From Nanobdellota archaeon (lineage in GTDB: Archaea > Nanobdellota > Nanobdellia > Parvarchaeales > Parvarchaeaceae), in NCBI GenBank assembly GCA_021799085.1, contig JAJZBD010000003.1:62001-126000 (forward strand): DNA of 64,000 nt, in the 5' to 3' direction. Within the stretch, counting starts at the first letter, position 1. Each line of letters begins with the position of its first letter. Positions 8,302 through 17,976 of the stretch are shown here, piece after piece. Made by a program: the position numbers and the translations under genes. A model generated the notes under the pieces. That model saw nothing but the letters and a program-made list of their open reading frames with translations. It was not told where the DNA came from and did no database searches.

Positions 8302-8558
8302 TTATACTCTGAATTAAGGATTTCCGCATGAGATAACCAGAATAGCTGCTCTGCCTTATCCTTTGCAGCACTTACTTAATCTAAATATTTCTTTTCAATT
8401 TCTGTTTCCTCTTTCATTTCGCTTTCTGAAGGCTTACTTCTCTCAATCTCTGCGTCTGCAGATTCCTTACCTTTAAGATAAGTTAAAATCCTCCCATATT
8501 TTTAGGGATATAAAATTATGTCAAGACAGGTGCTATAGATAGTTTGCAAAAGTGGATA

Positions 8559-10544
8559 TCACCACATGTTTAGATTCGGATATTTCTTTGGTAGCTTTCC
8601 AAGCTTGCTTTTGTCTTTTAACGCAATTTCAAACTTTGGATGAGTAACAGCAGGCACTAACCCTCTGATCTTTTCAGGAGAATGCGGGTCTATCATCGCA
8701 AACATCTTTGCAGTTTCATCCCTTACATTGCTCTTCCATATCTGAGACCATGCTATGAAAAACCTCTGTTCTGGTGTAAATCCCTCTATTTCCCGGTTTT
8801 CATTTGGATTTCTTTTGAGATAGCGCTGCAATGCATCATATGCTATGCTTATCCCTCCTAAATCTGCAATGTTCTCGCCCAATGTAAGCTTCCCATTGAC
8901 CTTTAAACCTGGAATTATTTCAAATGTACTGTAGAAATCTGCCACTTTTTTGGCTAAAGCATCGAATTTCTTTGCATCCTGCGGCAGCCACCACTCCTTC
9001 ATCCTACCATTTCCATCATACAGCCTTCCCTGATCATCGTATCCATGCGTTATCTCATGGCCTATCACTCCGCCTATCCCTCCGTAATTGACGGCTGCAT
9101 CCTTGCTTGCATCAAAGAATGGCGGCTGCAGTATGCCTGCCGGGAAAGCAAGTTCATTTCCGCTTGGATTATAATAAGCATTCACCATTGAAGGGGTCAT
9201 CAGCCATTCCTTCTTATCCACCTTTTTGCCTATCCTTTTTATCTGCCTATGTATCTCGAATTTTATCGCCCTTGAAACATTGCCAAATAAGTCATTCCTT
9301 TCTATCTGCAATGAGGAGTAATCCCTGAACTTTTCAGGGTAGCCTATCTTCACGTTAAGCATTGAGAACTTCTTTAGCGCCTTCTTCCTTGTTGGAGCAC
9401 TCATCCACTTTACTGCCTTCAGCCTTTCAAGGAATATGCTTTTTACGTCCTTGACAAGCTCGTCTGCCTTTTTCTTCGCCTCTTTGCTGAAATTCTGCTC
9501 TACGTAAAGCTTGCCCAAAGCCTCTCCTATTGAAAAGTCTATTAACCTTATTGCTCTTTTCCATCTTGGCTCCTGTACCTTCTTGCCCATTAGTTTTCTT
9601 CCAAAGAAATCAAAATGCTCATTTTCGGCCTTTGAATGAAGAAGACTTGCCGAATGGTTTATTATCTGCCATTTAAGGTATGCCTTCACATCGTCAACAG
9701 TGAATTTATCTTTTATTACGTTTACCTTGTCAAGAAATTCCGGCTGGCCGACAACCATGAATGGAATTGGATTGCCGCCTAAAGAAGAGTATATCCCAAA
9801 TATATCTATTGCATCAAATCTTTTCTTTATCTGCTGTATGCTGAACCTGTTGTAGTTCTTTATCTCGTCCCTTAGCTCCACCGAACTGCGGCTTGCCTCT
9901 GCAAGGTAGTTCTCTATTTTAAGTATTGAATCGCAGTAACTGCCGGCGGTCTTTTCATTCTCTCCGTATAGTTTAAACATCTTAACAATGTGTCTTTTGA
10001 AGTCTTCGATTACCTTTGCATGCTCCTTCTTTAGGTAGTAATCCCTGTCCGGCAAGGAGATGCCGCCCTGTGTTATGTAAAACGAGTATATGTTGCTGTC
10101 TTTCTTGTCCTCTGCCGAAGACAGCTCAAAGAATGAGGAAATGCCCTCCTTCATCAATTCTTTTACAACGGCATTTACATCCCTGAAATCCTTTATGGAA
10201 TCAACCTTCTGCATCAATGGAACTATAGGAGAGAAGCCCTTCTTTTCTATTGCCTTTGTGTCCATAAAGGAAAAGAAGAAATCTCCTACCTTTTGTTGGA
10301 CTGTATTTTTTTCCTGCTTGTTGTAAGCGCATGATTCCGCTATGCCTTTCAAAATCTCGAAGTTTCTGTCTGACAGCTGTATAAAGGAATCGTACCTGCT
10401 TTCCTCCTTTGGTATTGGGGTGCTTGCACGCCATTTGCCGCACGCATAGTTGTAGAAGTCCTCAAAAGGGTCTATTGAAAGGTCCATGTAAGAGGTTGAA
10501 AAACCGATGTACTTCTCCGCTTTTTTGCTTTCTGATTTGTCCAT
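8559..10544 (-). CDS. M13-family (neprilysin/PepO-like) zinc metallopeptidase
   Basis: VIGHEITHGYDDQGRLYDGNG (HExxH), GENIADLGGISIAYDAL, NAYYNPSGNELAFPAGILQPPFF. Confidence 0.95.
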   Translation of the reverse strand: MDKSESKKAEKYIGFSTSYMDLSIDPFEDFYNYACGKWRASTPIPKEESRYDSFIQLSDRNFEILKGIAESCAYNKQEKNTVQQKVGDFFFSFMDTKAIEKKGFSPIVPLMQKVDSIKDFRDVNAVVKELMKEGISSFFELSSAEDKKDSNIYSFYITQGGISLPDRDYYLKKEHAKVIEDFKRHIVKMFKLYGENEKTAGSYCDSILKIENYLAEASRSSVELRDEIKNYNRFSIQQIKKRFDAIDIFGIYSSLGGNPIPFMVVGQPEFLDKVNVIKDKFTVDDVKAYLKWQIINHSASLLHSKAENEHFDFFGRKLMGKKVQEPRWKRAIRLIDFSIGEALGKLYVEQNFSKEAKKKADELVKDVKSIFLERLKAVKWMSAPTRKKALKKFSMLNVKIGYPEKFRDYSSLQIERNDLFGNVSRAIKFEIHRQIKRIGKKVDKKEWLMTPSMVNAYYNPSGNELAFPAGILQPPFFDASKDAAVNYGGIGGVIGHEITHGYDDQGRLYDGNGRMKEWWLPQDAKKFDALAKKVADFYSTFEIIPGLKVNGKLTLGENIADLGGISIAYDALQRYLKRNPNENREIEGFTPEQRFFIAWSQIWKSNVRDETAKMFAMIDPHSPEKIRGLVPAVTHPKFEIALKDKSKLGKLPKKYPNLNMW

Positions 10545-10588
10545 TTAAAAGCTAAGACGGCATTGTATTTATTATTAACCTATTCAGA

Positions 10589-11059
10589 TTACATATTTGC
10601 ATAGTTCCCGCTTAGGTACTGATTAATGGCGTATGCAAAACTCCTGAGCTGCTTTGCGTTCATTTTCTCCACTTCATTGCTGTCGAAAACTACGCGTTTG
10701 CTCCTGTAGTCTGCAAATGCAACGTTTTTGTAGGAATCCCCTATCCTCTTGGAGAAAAACATGTATGCATTTGATTTTCCGCTGCTGTACTCTATTCCAT
10801 TTGAGAGATAGACATTGTTCTCATCCTTGTATCTCTTACCAAAAAGATTATCTTGTTCTATGCTATCCCTTAATTGATACACTATTGCAGTCCTTACTTC
10901 TTTCCTGTTTTTGTTTTCAACAGCTACAGGAAACGAGTTCGCTTTTCTTTTCAACGGCATCCAGTTCTCTGCCGGCAAGCTGCTAAAAGCTTCCTCCACT
11001 TTTTTGTTTAAAGTACTATTGCCTTCAAGTACTTCTTCAAGACTTTCGTATTTTTCCAT
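10589..11059 (-). CDS. Hypothetical protein
   Basis: 156-aa ORF, 23-nt overlap with upstream ORF, no family recognised. Confidence 0.55.
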   Translation of the reverse strand: MEKYESLEEVLEGNSTLNKKVEEAFSSLPAENWMPLKRKANSFPVAVENKNRKEVRTAIVYQLRDSIEQDNLFGKRYKDENNVYLSNGIEYSSGKSNAYMFFSKRIGDSYKNVAFADYRSKRVVFDSNEVEKMNAKQLRSFAYAINQYLSGNYANM

Positions 11060-11315
11060 TTTTAACCACCTTTATGAATCGGAAGATCAATTCTATAAGC
11101 AACACGTTTGCAGCCAAGGACAAAAGGAAAAAAAGCACTCCTTGCAGAGTAAAAGACAGCTGTTTGTCTGCAGAGCTTTCCAAAAAGCTGGCTAAAACAG
11201 TGCATATGAAAAGCTCGAGGTTTACGGTCTCAAACCTCAAGTACCTGAAAAGCCCGCTTTCTTCCTTCCTTTCAGCCTTTCCCTTATCTCCAAACGATAC
11301 TTCGAATTCTTCCAT
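11037..11315 (-). CDS. Hypothetical small membrane protein
   Basis: Two hydrophobic segments (LELFICTVLASFLESSA, LQGVLFFLLSLAANVLLIELIF); operonic with 10589-11059. Confidence 0.55.
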   Translation of the reverse strand: MEEFEVSFGDKGKAERKEESGLFRYLRFETVNLELFICTVLASFLESSADKQLSFTLQGVLFFLLSLAANVLLIELIFRFIKVVKNGKIRKS

Positions 11316-11343
11316 TTTTTAGATTTTTTTGATAACTTACAGT

Positions 11344-11545
11344 AAAAACAAAAAGGTTTTATTTTATAGATTAGGCAGCCCAAACGTATGAAGTTGTTTT
11401 TATGAACCCGCAAGACGTTTGGGCAGATTACCTTGTCTTGACAATGAGCTTATAGGCAGGGTGATTAAATGAGTATGTCCATGAAAGCATATCTGCGAGT
11501 AAATCCTGCTTCACTTTACACGCTGCGTTCATGCGACTTTGCATT
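11344..11545 (-). ncRNA. Candidate structured RNA or structured 5' leader
   Basis: Minus-strand TATA (TTTAAATA, 11567-11574), 10-bp arms GCCCAAACGT/ACGTTTGGGC (11378-11387 and 11415-11424), GCAGG...CCTGC pairing, U-rich end CCUUUUUGUUUUU (11344-11356); no ORF. Confidence 0.45.
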
Positions 11546-11589
11546 ATATGTTATGCTAGTAAATAGTATTTAAAGTTAATGATTTTCTT

Positions 11590-12699
11590 TCAATTGAAAA
11601 GCCCTTTTTTAAACTTCAATCCTAGGCCGTATCCTTTTCCTATTACGTTCTTGCCGTTGACGGTTTTTAATCCGCCGTAGACAAACCTGTTTGTGTGACT
11701 TAAATGTGCATCTAAATCCGCAAAGCCTATGTCATTTACTGAAAGGCTAAGATGCATGCCTGCAGCTATCCCAACCCTGCTCTCCTCCATGCAGCCAAGC
11801 ATTACTCCTATGTTTTTTGACCTAGCTTCGTTTGCTATCTTGATTGCTTTTGTTATGCCTCCCATTTTCATCAACTTTATGTTAATCATTGAAACTGCAT
11901 TCATGTCTATAAGCATTCGAAGGTCTTCGATGCTCTTCACTGATTCATCGGCCATTATTGGTATATTGCTTCCCTCCTTCAATCTTTTCAGTGAATTAAA
12001 ATCGGGGAAATTTACTGGCTGCTCAAGAAAACCAAGATTGAATGCTTCTGCGTTTGAAAGAAAGAACTGCGCTTCCTTAAAGGTATACCCTTGGTTGGCA
12101 TCCGCAACTAGCTTAACCGAATTCCCTATCTCTTTCCTTATACTCGCTACCCTTTTAATGTCAGCATCAACATCAAGGCCCACTTTCAGTTTTATGACCT
12201 TGAACCCAAGTCTTTTGTAAAGCCTTGCATGCTTTACTGAAAGCTTTTCGTTTTCTATGCCTATTGTTACTGAGATCGGTTTGCTGTTCCCCTTCCCCCC
12301 TAGCAATGAAGCCACATTTCTCTTTGAAATTTTACCGATAAGATCATACAGCGCAATGTCTATCCCTGCCTTTGCTGAACTGTCTACCTTCGAAAGTTTA
12401 TCCATTTCCTGGTTTATTCCCTGTATATCGAAAGAATTCCTGCCTTTCAGTTCAGAATTTGCTTTTTCTATGAACCTTGAAACTGAATGAAAATCTTCAT
12501 TGGTTACTTCTTTATCCGGCGCTGATTCTCCAATCCCTTTGAATCCTTTTGCCTTTATACTTACAAAAACTGTTTTGCTCGATTTATAATTCTCATTGGC
12601 TATCCTTAATGGCTCTTTGAGAAGCAGGTTCTCCACTTTAAATGCGATCTCTTCTATCGGAAAAGTCTGCCTTTCCTTAAGCACTTGCATGCTATTCAA
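11590..12699 (-). CDS. Enolase-superfamily dipeptide epimerase (L-Ala-D/L-Glu epimerase type)
   Basis: VIKLKVG, VKLVADANQGYT, FLEQPV, MADESV, MINIKLMKMGGITKA, GCMEESRVGIAAGMHL, DLDAHL. Confidence 0.85.
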   Translation of the reverse strand: MNSMQVLKERQTFPIEEIAFKVENLLLKEPLRIANENYKSSKTVFVSIKAKGFKGIGESAPDKEVTNEDFHSVSRFIEKANSELKGRNSFDIQGINQEMDKLSKVDSSAKAGIDIALYDLIGKISKRNVASLLGGKGNSKPISVTIGIENEKLSVKHARLYKRLGFKVIKLKVGLDVDADIKRVASIRKEIGNSVKLVADANQGYTFKEAQFFLSNAEAFNLGFLEQPVNFPDFNSLKRLKEGSNIPIMADESVKSIEDLRMLIDMNAVSMINIKLMKMGGITKAIKIANEARSKNIGVMLGCMEESRVGIAAGMHLSLSVNDIGFADLDAHLSHTNRFVYGGLKTVNGKNVIGKGYGLGLKFKKGLFN

Positions 12700-12748
12700 A
12701 TGCGCACTGTAAAGAAATAGTTTTATTACTTACGCTGCATAGAATTAA

Positions 12749-13462
12749 ATGCTGAAGAGAGAATTCTCAAGCTACAAAGAAATGTTAAGGCAACTTGCAA
12801 AAGATTACAAGTGGCTTATCATAGCAGGCTTGGTTTTATTCCTTCCAAGCATAATAATATACGCTGCAAAGCCTACGATTCTTCCTTACTGTCCCATAAA
12901 CCAGCTTTGCTCTGCTTATTCAACGCCATGGGGGGCTTTCACTTCCATTTTCATATATGACTCCTGGACAAACATCTTTGCATTTGTAATTTTCTTCATA
13001 TTCCTCTGGGCTATGGAGGTATTCGCTAGGGATTATGTAAGGCCGAGAAGAGCAAACTTCGCGGCGATTTTCATGTATGTTGCGGGTATCTTAGCAGGGC
13101 TAATAGAAATAGCTCATAACCATAACATAGTTTCATTCGGCCCTTCAGGTGTTGTTTATGCTTTCATCGGCATAGTGGTTTCATTAAGCCTGATAAACAT
13201 ACTCCTGCCAAATTGGGAACGCGGAAAGGATGAAATAACGAAGATAGAGGACAAAACTTATTTTATAATAAACCTTATAGTTTTCTTGTTTTTCTTCGTT
13301 TGGATATTCTTTGACCCTGCCAGCTTCATATCAAAGGCTCCAAATGTAAACTATGCAGTGCACGGAATAGCATTTCTTATTGGATTTGTAGGAACGTTTG
13401 TAAGAGCGGTTATACTAAGAATAAAACATATGCCGCAGCCAAAGTATGTGCTTGGTAGATAA
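12749..13462 (+). CDS. Rhomboid-like membrane protein (possible intramembrane serine protease)
   Basis: Multi-TM; FGPSGVVYAFIGIVVSL (GxSG-like) and NYAVHGIAFLIGFVGT (His in a late TM) fit a Ser/His dyad. Confidence 0.65.
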   Translation: MLKREFSSYKEMLRQLAKDYKWLIIAGLVLFLPSIIIYAAKPTILPYCPINQLCSAYSTPWGAFTSIFIYDSWTNIFAFVIFFIFLWAMEVFARDYVRPRRANFAAIFMYVAGILAGLIEIAHNHNIVSFGPSGVVYAFIGIVVSLSLINILLPNWERGKDEITKIEDKTYFIINLIVFLFFFVWIFFDPASFISKAPNVNYAVHGIAFLIGFVGTFVRAVILRIKHMPQPKYVLGR

Positions 13463-13526
13463 GGTTTAGTAATACAAAGGTAATACAAATAAAAGGCATT
13501 TTAAATAACACAATTCAATAAAAACT

Positions 13527-13883
13527 GTGGTAAAGAGGGGGTTAGAACAGGTTATAGATTCTATCAAAGAGGATTCAAAAGATTCTGTGATCCTTGTTGA
13601 GGGAAAAAGAGATAAGGAAGCGCTTAAAAAAGCCGGCATACCTGGATATGCAATAATCCAAGTTTCCTACAAAGATGAAAACCAAATATACAATGAGGTT
13701 ATGCTTTACAATAGAAACAAAATAATAGCGCTTTACGACAACGATAGAACAGGAGAAAGAAAGATGTCAAAGCTAAAAAGCTTCCTTTATGGAATGGGTT
13801 TGAAGCTATTGGATTACAGAAGTCCTTTGAATGAAAACGGCATAACATACATAGAAGAGATAGACAACAGATTGGGCCTCTGA
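13527..13883 (+). CDS. Small stand-alone Toprim-domain protein
   Basis: SVILVEGKRDKEALKKAGI and IIALYDNDRTGE (Toprim Glu and DxD motifs); GTG start. Confidence 0.75.
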   Translation: MVKRGLEQVIDSIKEDSKDSVILVEGKRDKEALKKAGIPGYAIIQVSYKDENQIYNEVMLYNRNKIIALYDNDRTGERKMSKLKSFLYGMGLKLLDYRSPLNENGITYIEEIDNRLGL

Positions 13884-13933
13884 GCTGGATAGCTTATATA
13901 TATTGCCTTTCTATACTTAGATAAAGGGTAAAT

Positions 13934-14950
13934 ATGAAGTTTTATGTTTCGATTGATTATTCGGACAGCGAAAGCAAAAAGGCCCTGCCTTCCCTGCTAA
14001 AATTCCTGAAGGAAAGAAGGGCAAAGTTCTCAGTTGAAAAAAAGGGAAACGGAAGTGGGAAAGAAGAGCTGAAAGGGTTTGACATAATAATAGCATTCGG
14101 TAGCAGCTTCAACGTACTGAGAACATTCAGAGACTTGAAAACCGATACTCCAGTACTGGGCGTTTCAATATATGAGAATGAATTCCTTCCCGAGATAACA
14201 CTTGAGGATTTCAAAAGGCTTTTCGGCAGGATAAACAACGGGGAGTACAGCATAGAAAGAAGAAACCGGTTAGAAGCGTTTGTTGATGATAAACCGCTGC
14301 CACCAGTACTAAATGAATTTGTAGTGACTGCAAATAAAAGTGCATCGGTGATTTCATATTCCTTGTATATTGACAACAAGAAGATGTTCAAAGACGAAGG
14401 AGACGGAATAATAATATCTACGCCTACTGGATCTACTGGGTATTCATCTTCTTCCGGCGGGCCCATAGTGCTTAACGACGCAGATGTAATAGAATTGACG
14501 CCTTTATCTTCAATGCAGCAGAATAAACCTATGATTGCAAACGGTAATTCATTGGTGACAATAGACAACCTGAACTCAAAAAGCGGAATAGACATTGTAT
14601 GTGACGGCAGATTCCGCTATCCTTTCAAAGGAAAACGTATAACAATAAGAAGGCATGAACATCCAGCGAATTTCATTACTATAAACGAAATAAAGAAAAC
14701 GCCCATAGAAAAGATGAAAAGCAGAGAGTTAAGCCTGCCATTCATAGATGATGCACCTCCGTCTGCAAAGTTCATTCTGAAGCTCTTGCAGTATGAAGGA
14801 CCATTGACACAGAAGGACATAATAAATCTGTCATCACTGCAGATAAGGACAGTCAGGCACGGCATCTCCTATCTGAAAAAGAAGGGCCTTATAGAAGAGA
14901 ATAAAACCCTTAGGGATGCAAGGTTCAGCATCTACAGGCTCAAGAGTTGA
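13934..14950 (+). CDS. NAD-kinase-fold protein with degenerate GGDGT motif and C-terminal winged HTH
   Basis: GDGIIISTPTGSTGYSSSSGGPIV conserved; GGDGT position reads AFGSSFN; C-term PSAKFILKLLQYEGPLTQKDIINLSSLQIRTVRHGISYLKKKGLIEE is a wHTH. Confidence 0.8.
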   Translation: MKFYVSIDYSDSESKKALPSLLKFLKERRAKFSVEKKGNGSGKEELKGFDIIIAFGSSFNVLRTFRDLKTDTPVLGVSIYENEFLPEITLEDFKRLFGRINNGEYSIERRNRLEAFVDDKPLPPVLNEFVVTANKSASVISYSLYIDNKKMFKDEGDGIIISTPTGSTGYSSSSGGPIVLNDADVIELTPLSSMQQNKPMIANGNSLVTIDNLNSKSGIDIVCDGRFRYPFKGKRITIRRHEHPANFITINEIKKTPIEKMKSRELSLPFIDDAPPSAKFILKLLQYEGPLTQKDIINLSSLQIRTVRHGISYLKKKGLIEENKTLRDARFSIYRLKS

Positions 14951-16361
14951 GCTTTTCTTGTATTATAATGTTCTTCGCATCCAGTATGTCTTTTCCTATT
15001 TTAACGGGAAACGCTTCGAAGTCTTCCAAACGGCGGTATTTTTCCTGCAATGAGGAAAGCTGCCTTTCAGTGTATTCCTTTGTTTCCTTCAATGATGGAA
15101 AATCATAAACCAAATTGCCGTCTTTTATTACCGGTACAAGAAGCTGCTGATATCCTTTGTATTCATTATTGAAAGGCCTATCTATTATATCCTCAAGCAT
15201 AAAGCCATTTCTTGTCCTTCGGTATATCTGCTTGTTGAAAGGTAATGTTGTTTTATCGCTGCTGCTTATCTTTATCTTTGGAACAAAAGATCCATTTTCC
15301 TCTTCCTCAACCAGCTTGTAGACCCCCCCCAAAGCAGATACTCCCCCATTCTTTGAGATTGAATTGTAGTTTGCCGCAGTATCCAATCTTGTTCCAACCC
15401 CATAAATATCTATCGGAGCATTGTTCTTTACAAAGTAGTCTATCTGGTATTCATCCAAATCACTGCTTGCTATTATCTTTGTGTTTGAAAAGCCGTTGTC
15501 ATCAAGTATCCTTCTGACTTGCCTGCTTAGCTGCAGGATATCCCCGCCGTCTATCCTAACGCCCTTTAAGTCGTAGCCTTTTCTTCTCAGCTCATTTCCA
15601 ACGATGCAGGCATTCTGCGCCCCCTTCAGAGTGTCATATGTGTCTATAAGGAAAACCGCGTCATTTGGAAACGATTCACTGTATTCTCTAAAGGCTTCAA
15701 GCTCACTTTCCCTCTCCTGCACAAACTTATGGGGCATTGTCCCTGAATAAGGTATGCCTAATTTCATTCCAGCAGATACCAATGCCGTTCCTGACGCTCC
15801 GCCAATGTAAGAGGCCCTTGAACTTAAAATTGCCGCGTCCCTTCCGTGTGCTCTTCTTGCGCCAAAATCTAGGAAGGCTTTGCCTTTTGCTGCGTAAGCT
15901 ATCCTGGCTGCCTTGGTAGCAACCATAGTTTGAAAGTTCATAACTGAAAGGATGTAAGTTTCAAATAATTGCACGTCTATAGAATTGCCGGTTACAGTAA
16001 GGATTGGCTCATTTGGAAACACAACAGTTCCTTCAGGCACCGCATTTACCGTTCCTTTGAACTTAAAGTTCTGCAGGTAATCCAGAAAATCATCGGTTAA
16101 TGAACCATTTGAGCTTTCCTTGAGCCACTCTGCTTCTTCTTTGCTTAGCTTGAAGTTTTTTATGAAATCAATAGCCTGTTCTAAGCCTGCTGCAACCATA
16201 TAGCCCCCAAGATTTTCAGGTATCTTCCTGAAGTAATACACCTCTGTTATCTTATTGTTCCTCCCGTGATCAAAGTTTGCCTGGCCGCTTGTAAGCTCAT
16301 AGTAGTCAAGAAACAGGGGCATTTCAGCGTCATTCATTAAAAGCGAATTCAGTTTTTCCAT
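14940..16361 (-). CDS. pncB: Nicotinate phosphoribosyltransferase
   Basis: LLMNDAEMPLFLDYYELTSGQANFDHGR, GARRAHGRDAAILSSRASYIGGASGTALVSAG, FLIDTYDTLKGAQNA. Confidence 0.88.
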   Translation of the reverse strand: MEKLNSLLMNDAEMPLFLDYYELTSGQANFDHGRNNKITEVYYFRKIPENLGGYMVAAGLEQAIDFIKNFKLSKEEAEWLKESSNGSLTDDFLDYLQNFKFKGTVNAVPEGTVVFPNEPILTVTGNSIDVQLFETYILSVMNFQTMVATKAARIAYAAKGKAFLDFGARRAHGRDAAILSSRASYIGGASGTALVSAGMKLGIPYSGTMPHKFVQERESELEAFREYSESFPNDAVFLIDTYDTLKGAQNACIVGNELRRKGYDLKGVRIDGGDILQLSRQVRRILDDNGFSNTKIIASSDLDEYQIDYFVKNNAPIDIYGVGTRLDTAANYNSISKNGGVSALGGVYKLVEEEENGSFVPKIKISSSDKTTLPFNKQIYRRTRNGFMLEDIIDRPFNNEYKGYQQLLVPVIKDGNLVYDFPSLKETKEYTERQLSSLQEKYRRLEDFEAFPVKIGKDILDAKNIIIQEKLNS

Positions 16362-16498
16362 AACTATAAAAGGAAGAGCATTTCTTATTAAGGAATCTAA
16401 ATGGGAAATTTTTGCAGCCTGTTAAATGCATGTACCATTTTTTCCTGTACTAAACCAGATTTAAAGAATCACTGATAAAGAGTTGAAAAGGAGGTAAT

Positions 16499-17116
16499 AT
16501 GGAAAAGGCTTTACTGCTAGTGGATTTGATAAAGGGCTTCGGCCAGGAAGGATATGACAAAAATATGTACTGCAAAAACGTAGAGGGCATAAAGAAAAAC
16601 CTTCAGCAGCTCATTGAGTATGCAAATAAAAACAATATACCTATAATATACTGCTGCGACGCGCATGAAAGCAATGATCCGGAGCTGAAAAGAAACGGCG
16701 GGCCTTGGGAAGAGCACTGCATGAAAGGCACAGAAAGCAGTGACATAGTAGATTGGCTTCCTTCTAAAGATATGGTGAAATTAATGGGTGCTGATGCAAA
16801 CAAGGATATAATTAACAAAGAAGGACACAACAATACCTTTAGAATTGACAAGAGAACCTACAGCGGGTTCTACAATACTATACTTGATGATCTATTAAAA
16901 CATAATAACATAAAAGAGGTTTACATTGCAGGATTGGTAACAAGCGTATGCGTGCAGCATACTGCTGCCGATGCATTCTTCAGAGGCTACAAAATAAACC
17001 TTGTCGAAAACGGCTGTGCCGACATAAGCAATGAAAAGCATGAAAATGCCATGGAATACATGAAAAACAACTATTCCGCTAAGATAATGAAGATGGACAA
17101 AAAATGGCTGAAGTGA
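16499..17116 (+). CDS. pncA: Nicotinamidase / isochorismatase-family hydrolase
   Basis: ALLLVDLIKGF, DAHESND, HCMKGTESSD, FRIDKRTYSGF, AGLVTSVCVQHTAADAFFRGY. Confidence 0.88.
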   Translation: MEKALLLVDLIKGFGQEGYDKNMYCKNVEGIKKNLQQLIEYANKNNIPIIYCCDAHESNDPELKRNGGPWEEHCMKGTESSDIVDWLPSKDMVKLMGADANKDIINKEGHNNTFRIDKRTYSGFYNTILDDLLKHNNIKEVYIAGLVTSVCVQHTAADAFFRGYKINLVENGCADISNEKHENAMEYMKNNYSAKIMKMDKKWLK

Positions 17117-17955
17117 CTGTTCTTACAAATATGGAAATGCCAAGCGAGTTAAGGATAAACGAAAAGAAAGCGGTGGACTACACAGTTAAATGGGTAAAGG
17201 ATTACTTTAAACCGCTTAAAACCAAAAAAGCTGTGATTGGGTTATCGGGCGGAAGCGATTCTACATTTACGGCATACATCTGCAGTCTAGCGCTTGGGAA
17301 AGAAAACGTTTTTGGTGTAGTAATGCCTTCCGATTCAAATCCAAGAGAGGATGAAAATGATGCTTATGCAGTTGCAAAGGCGCTTGGGGTAAAGGCAAAG
17401 ACGATAGATATCTCACCAATAATGAAAGCCATAGAAAGGGAAAATCCTGAATTAAGGGAAGAAAAAAACCGGATTGCAATGGCAAACATAAAGGCAAGGC
17501 TAAGAATGCTGCTTTTATACAAGGAAGCAAATGAAACAAACGCTTTGGTTGCGGGAACTGATGACAGAAGCGAACATTGCTTAGGGTATTACACAAAGTA
17601 TGGAGACGGAGGGGTTGACATAAACGTGCCAGAGCACCTGTATAAAATGCAGCTAAGACAGATATTGCTTTGGATAGGAAATAGCAAAAGAATGGAAATA
17701 TTCGCAAAAATAGCGGAGAAAGTCCCTTCTCCTAGACTATGGAAAGGACAGACGGCAGAAAATGAGCTTGATCTGCATTACCAAGAGATAGACAGGATAC
17801 TTTATTCAATGAATGAAAAGGAGATAAGGACAGCTGAAAGAATAGCAAAGGAAACCGGATTAAAAAAGGAAAAGATAATTAAAGTCATGGAAATGATGCA
17901 AAGGAATGCGCACAAGAACATGCTGCCGCCCGCCCCGCCCGTAAAGATATTTTAA
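17104..17955 (+). CDS. nadE: NH3-dependent NAD+ synthetase
   Basis: AVIGLSGGSDSTFTAYI (SGGxDS), NIKARLRMLLLY, VAGTDDRSEHCLGYYTKYGDGGVDINV. Confidence 0.93.
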   Translation: MAEVTVLTNMEMPSELRINEKKAVDYTVKWVKDYFKPLKTKKAVIGLSGGSDSTFTAYICSLALGKENVFGVVMPSDSNPREDENDAYAVAKALGVKAKTIDISPIMKAIERENPELREEKNRIAMANIKARLRMLLLYKEANETNALVAGTDDRSEHCLGYYTKYGDGGVDINVPEHLYKMQLRQILLWIGNSKRMEIFAKIAEKVPSPRLWKGQTAENELDLHYQEIDRILYSMNEKEIRTAERIAKETGLKKEKIIKVMEMMQRNAHKNMLPPAPPVKIF

Positions 17956-17976
17956 TTAAAAGAGGTATTAATTGAA

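Noticed and set aside
11344-11545. Assignment of the structured region as SRP RNA, RNase P RNA or 5S rRNA
   Set aside because: Conserved cores of these RNAs were not recognisable; left as unassigned candidate.
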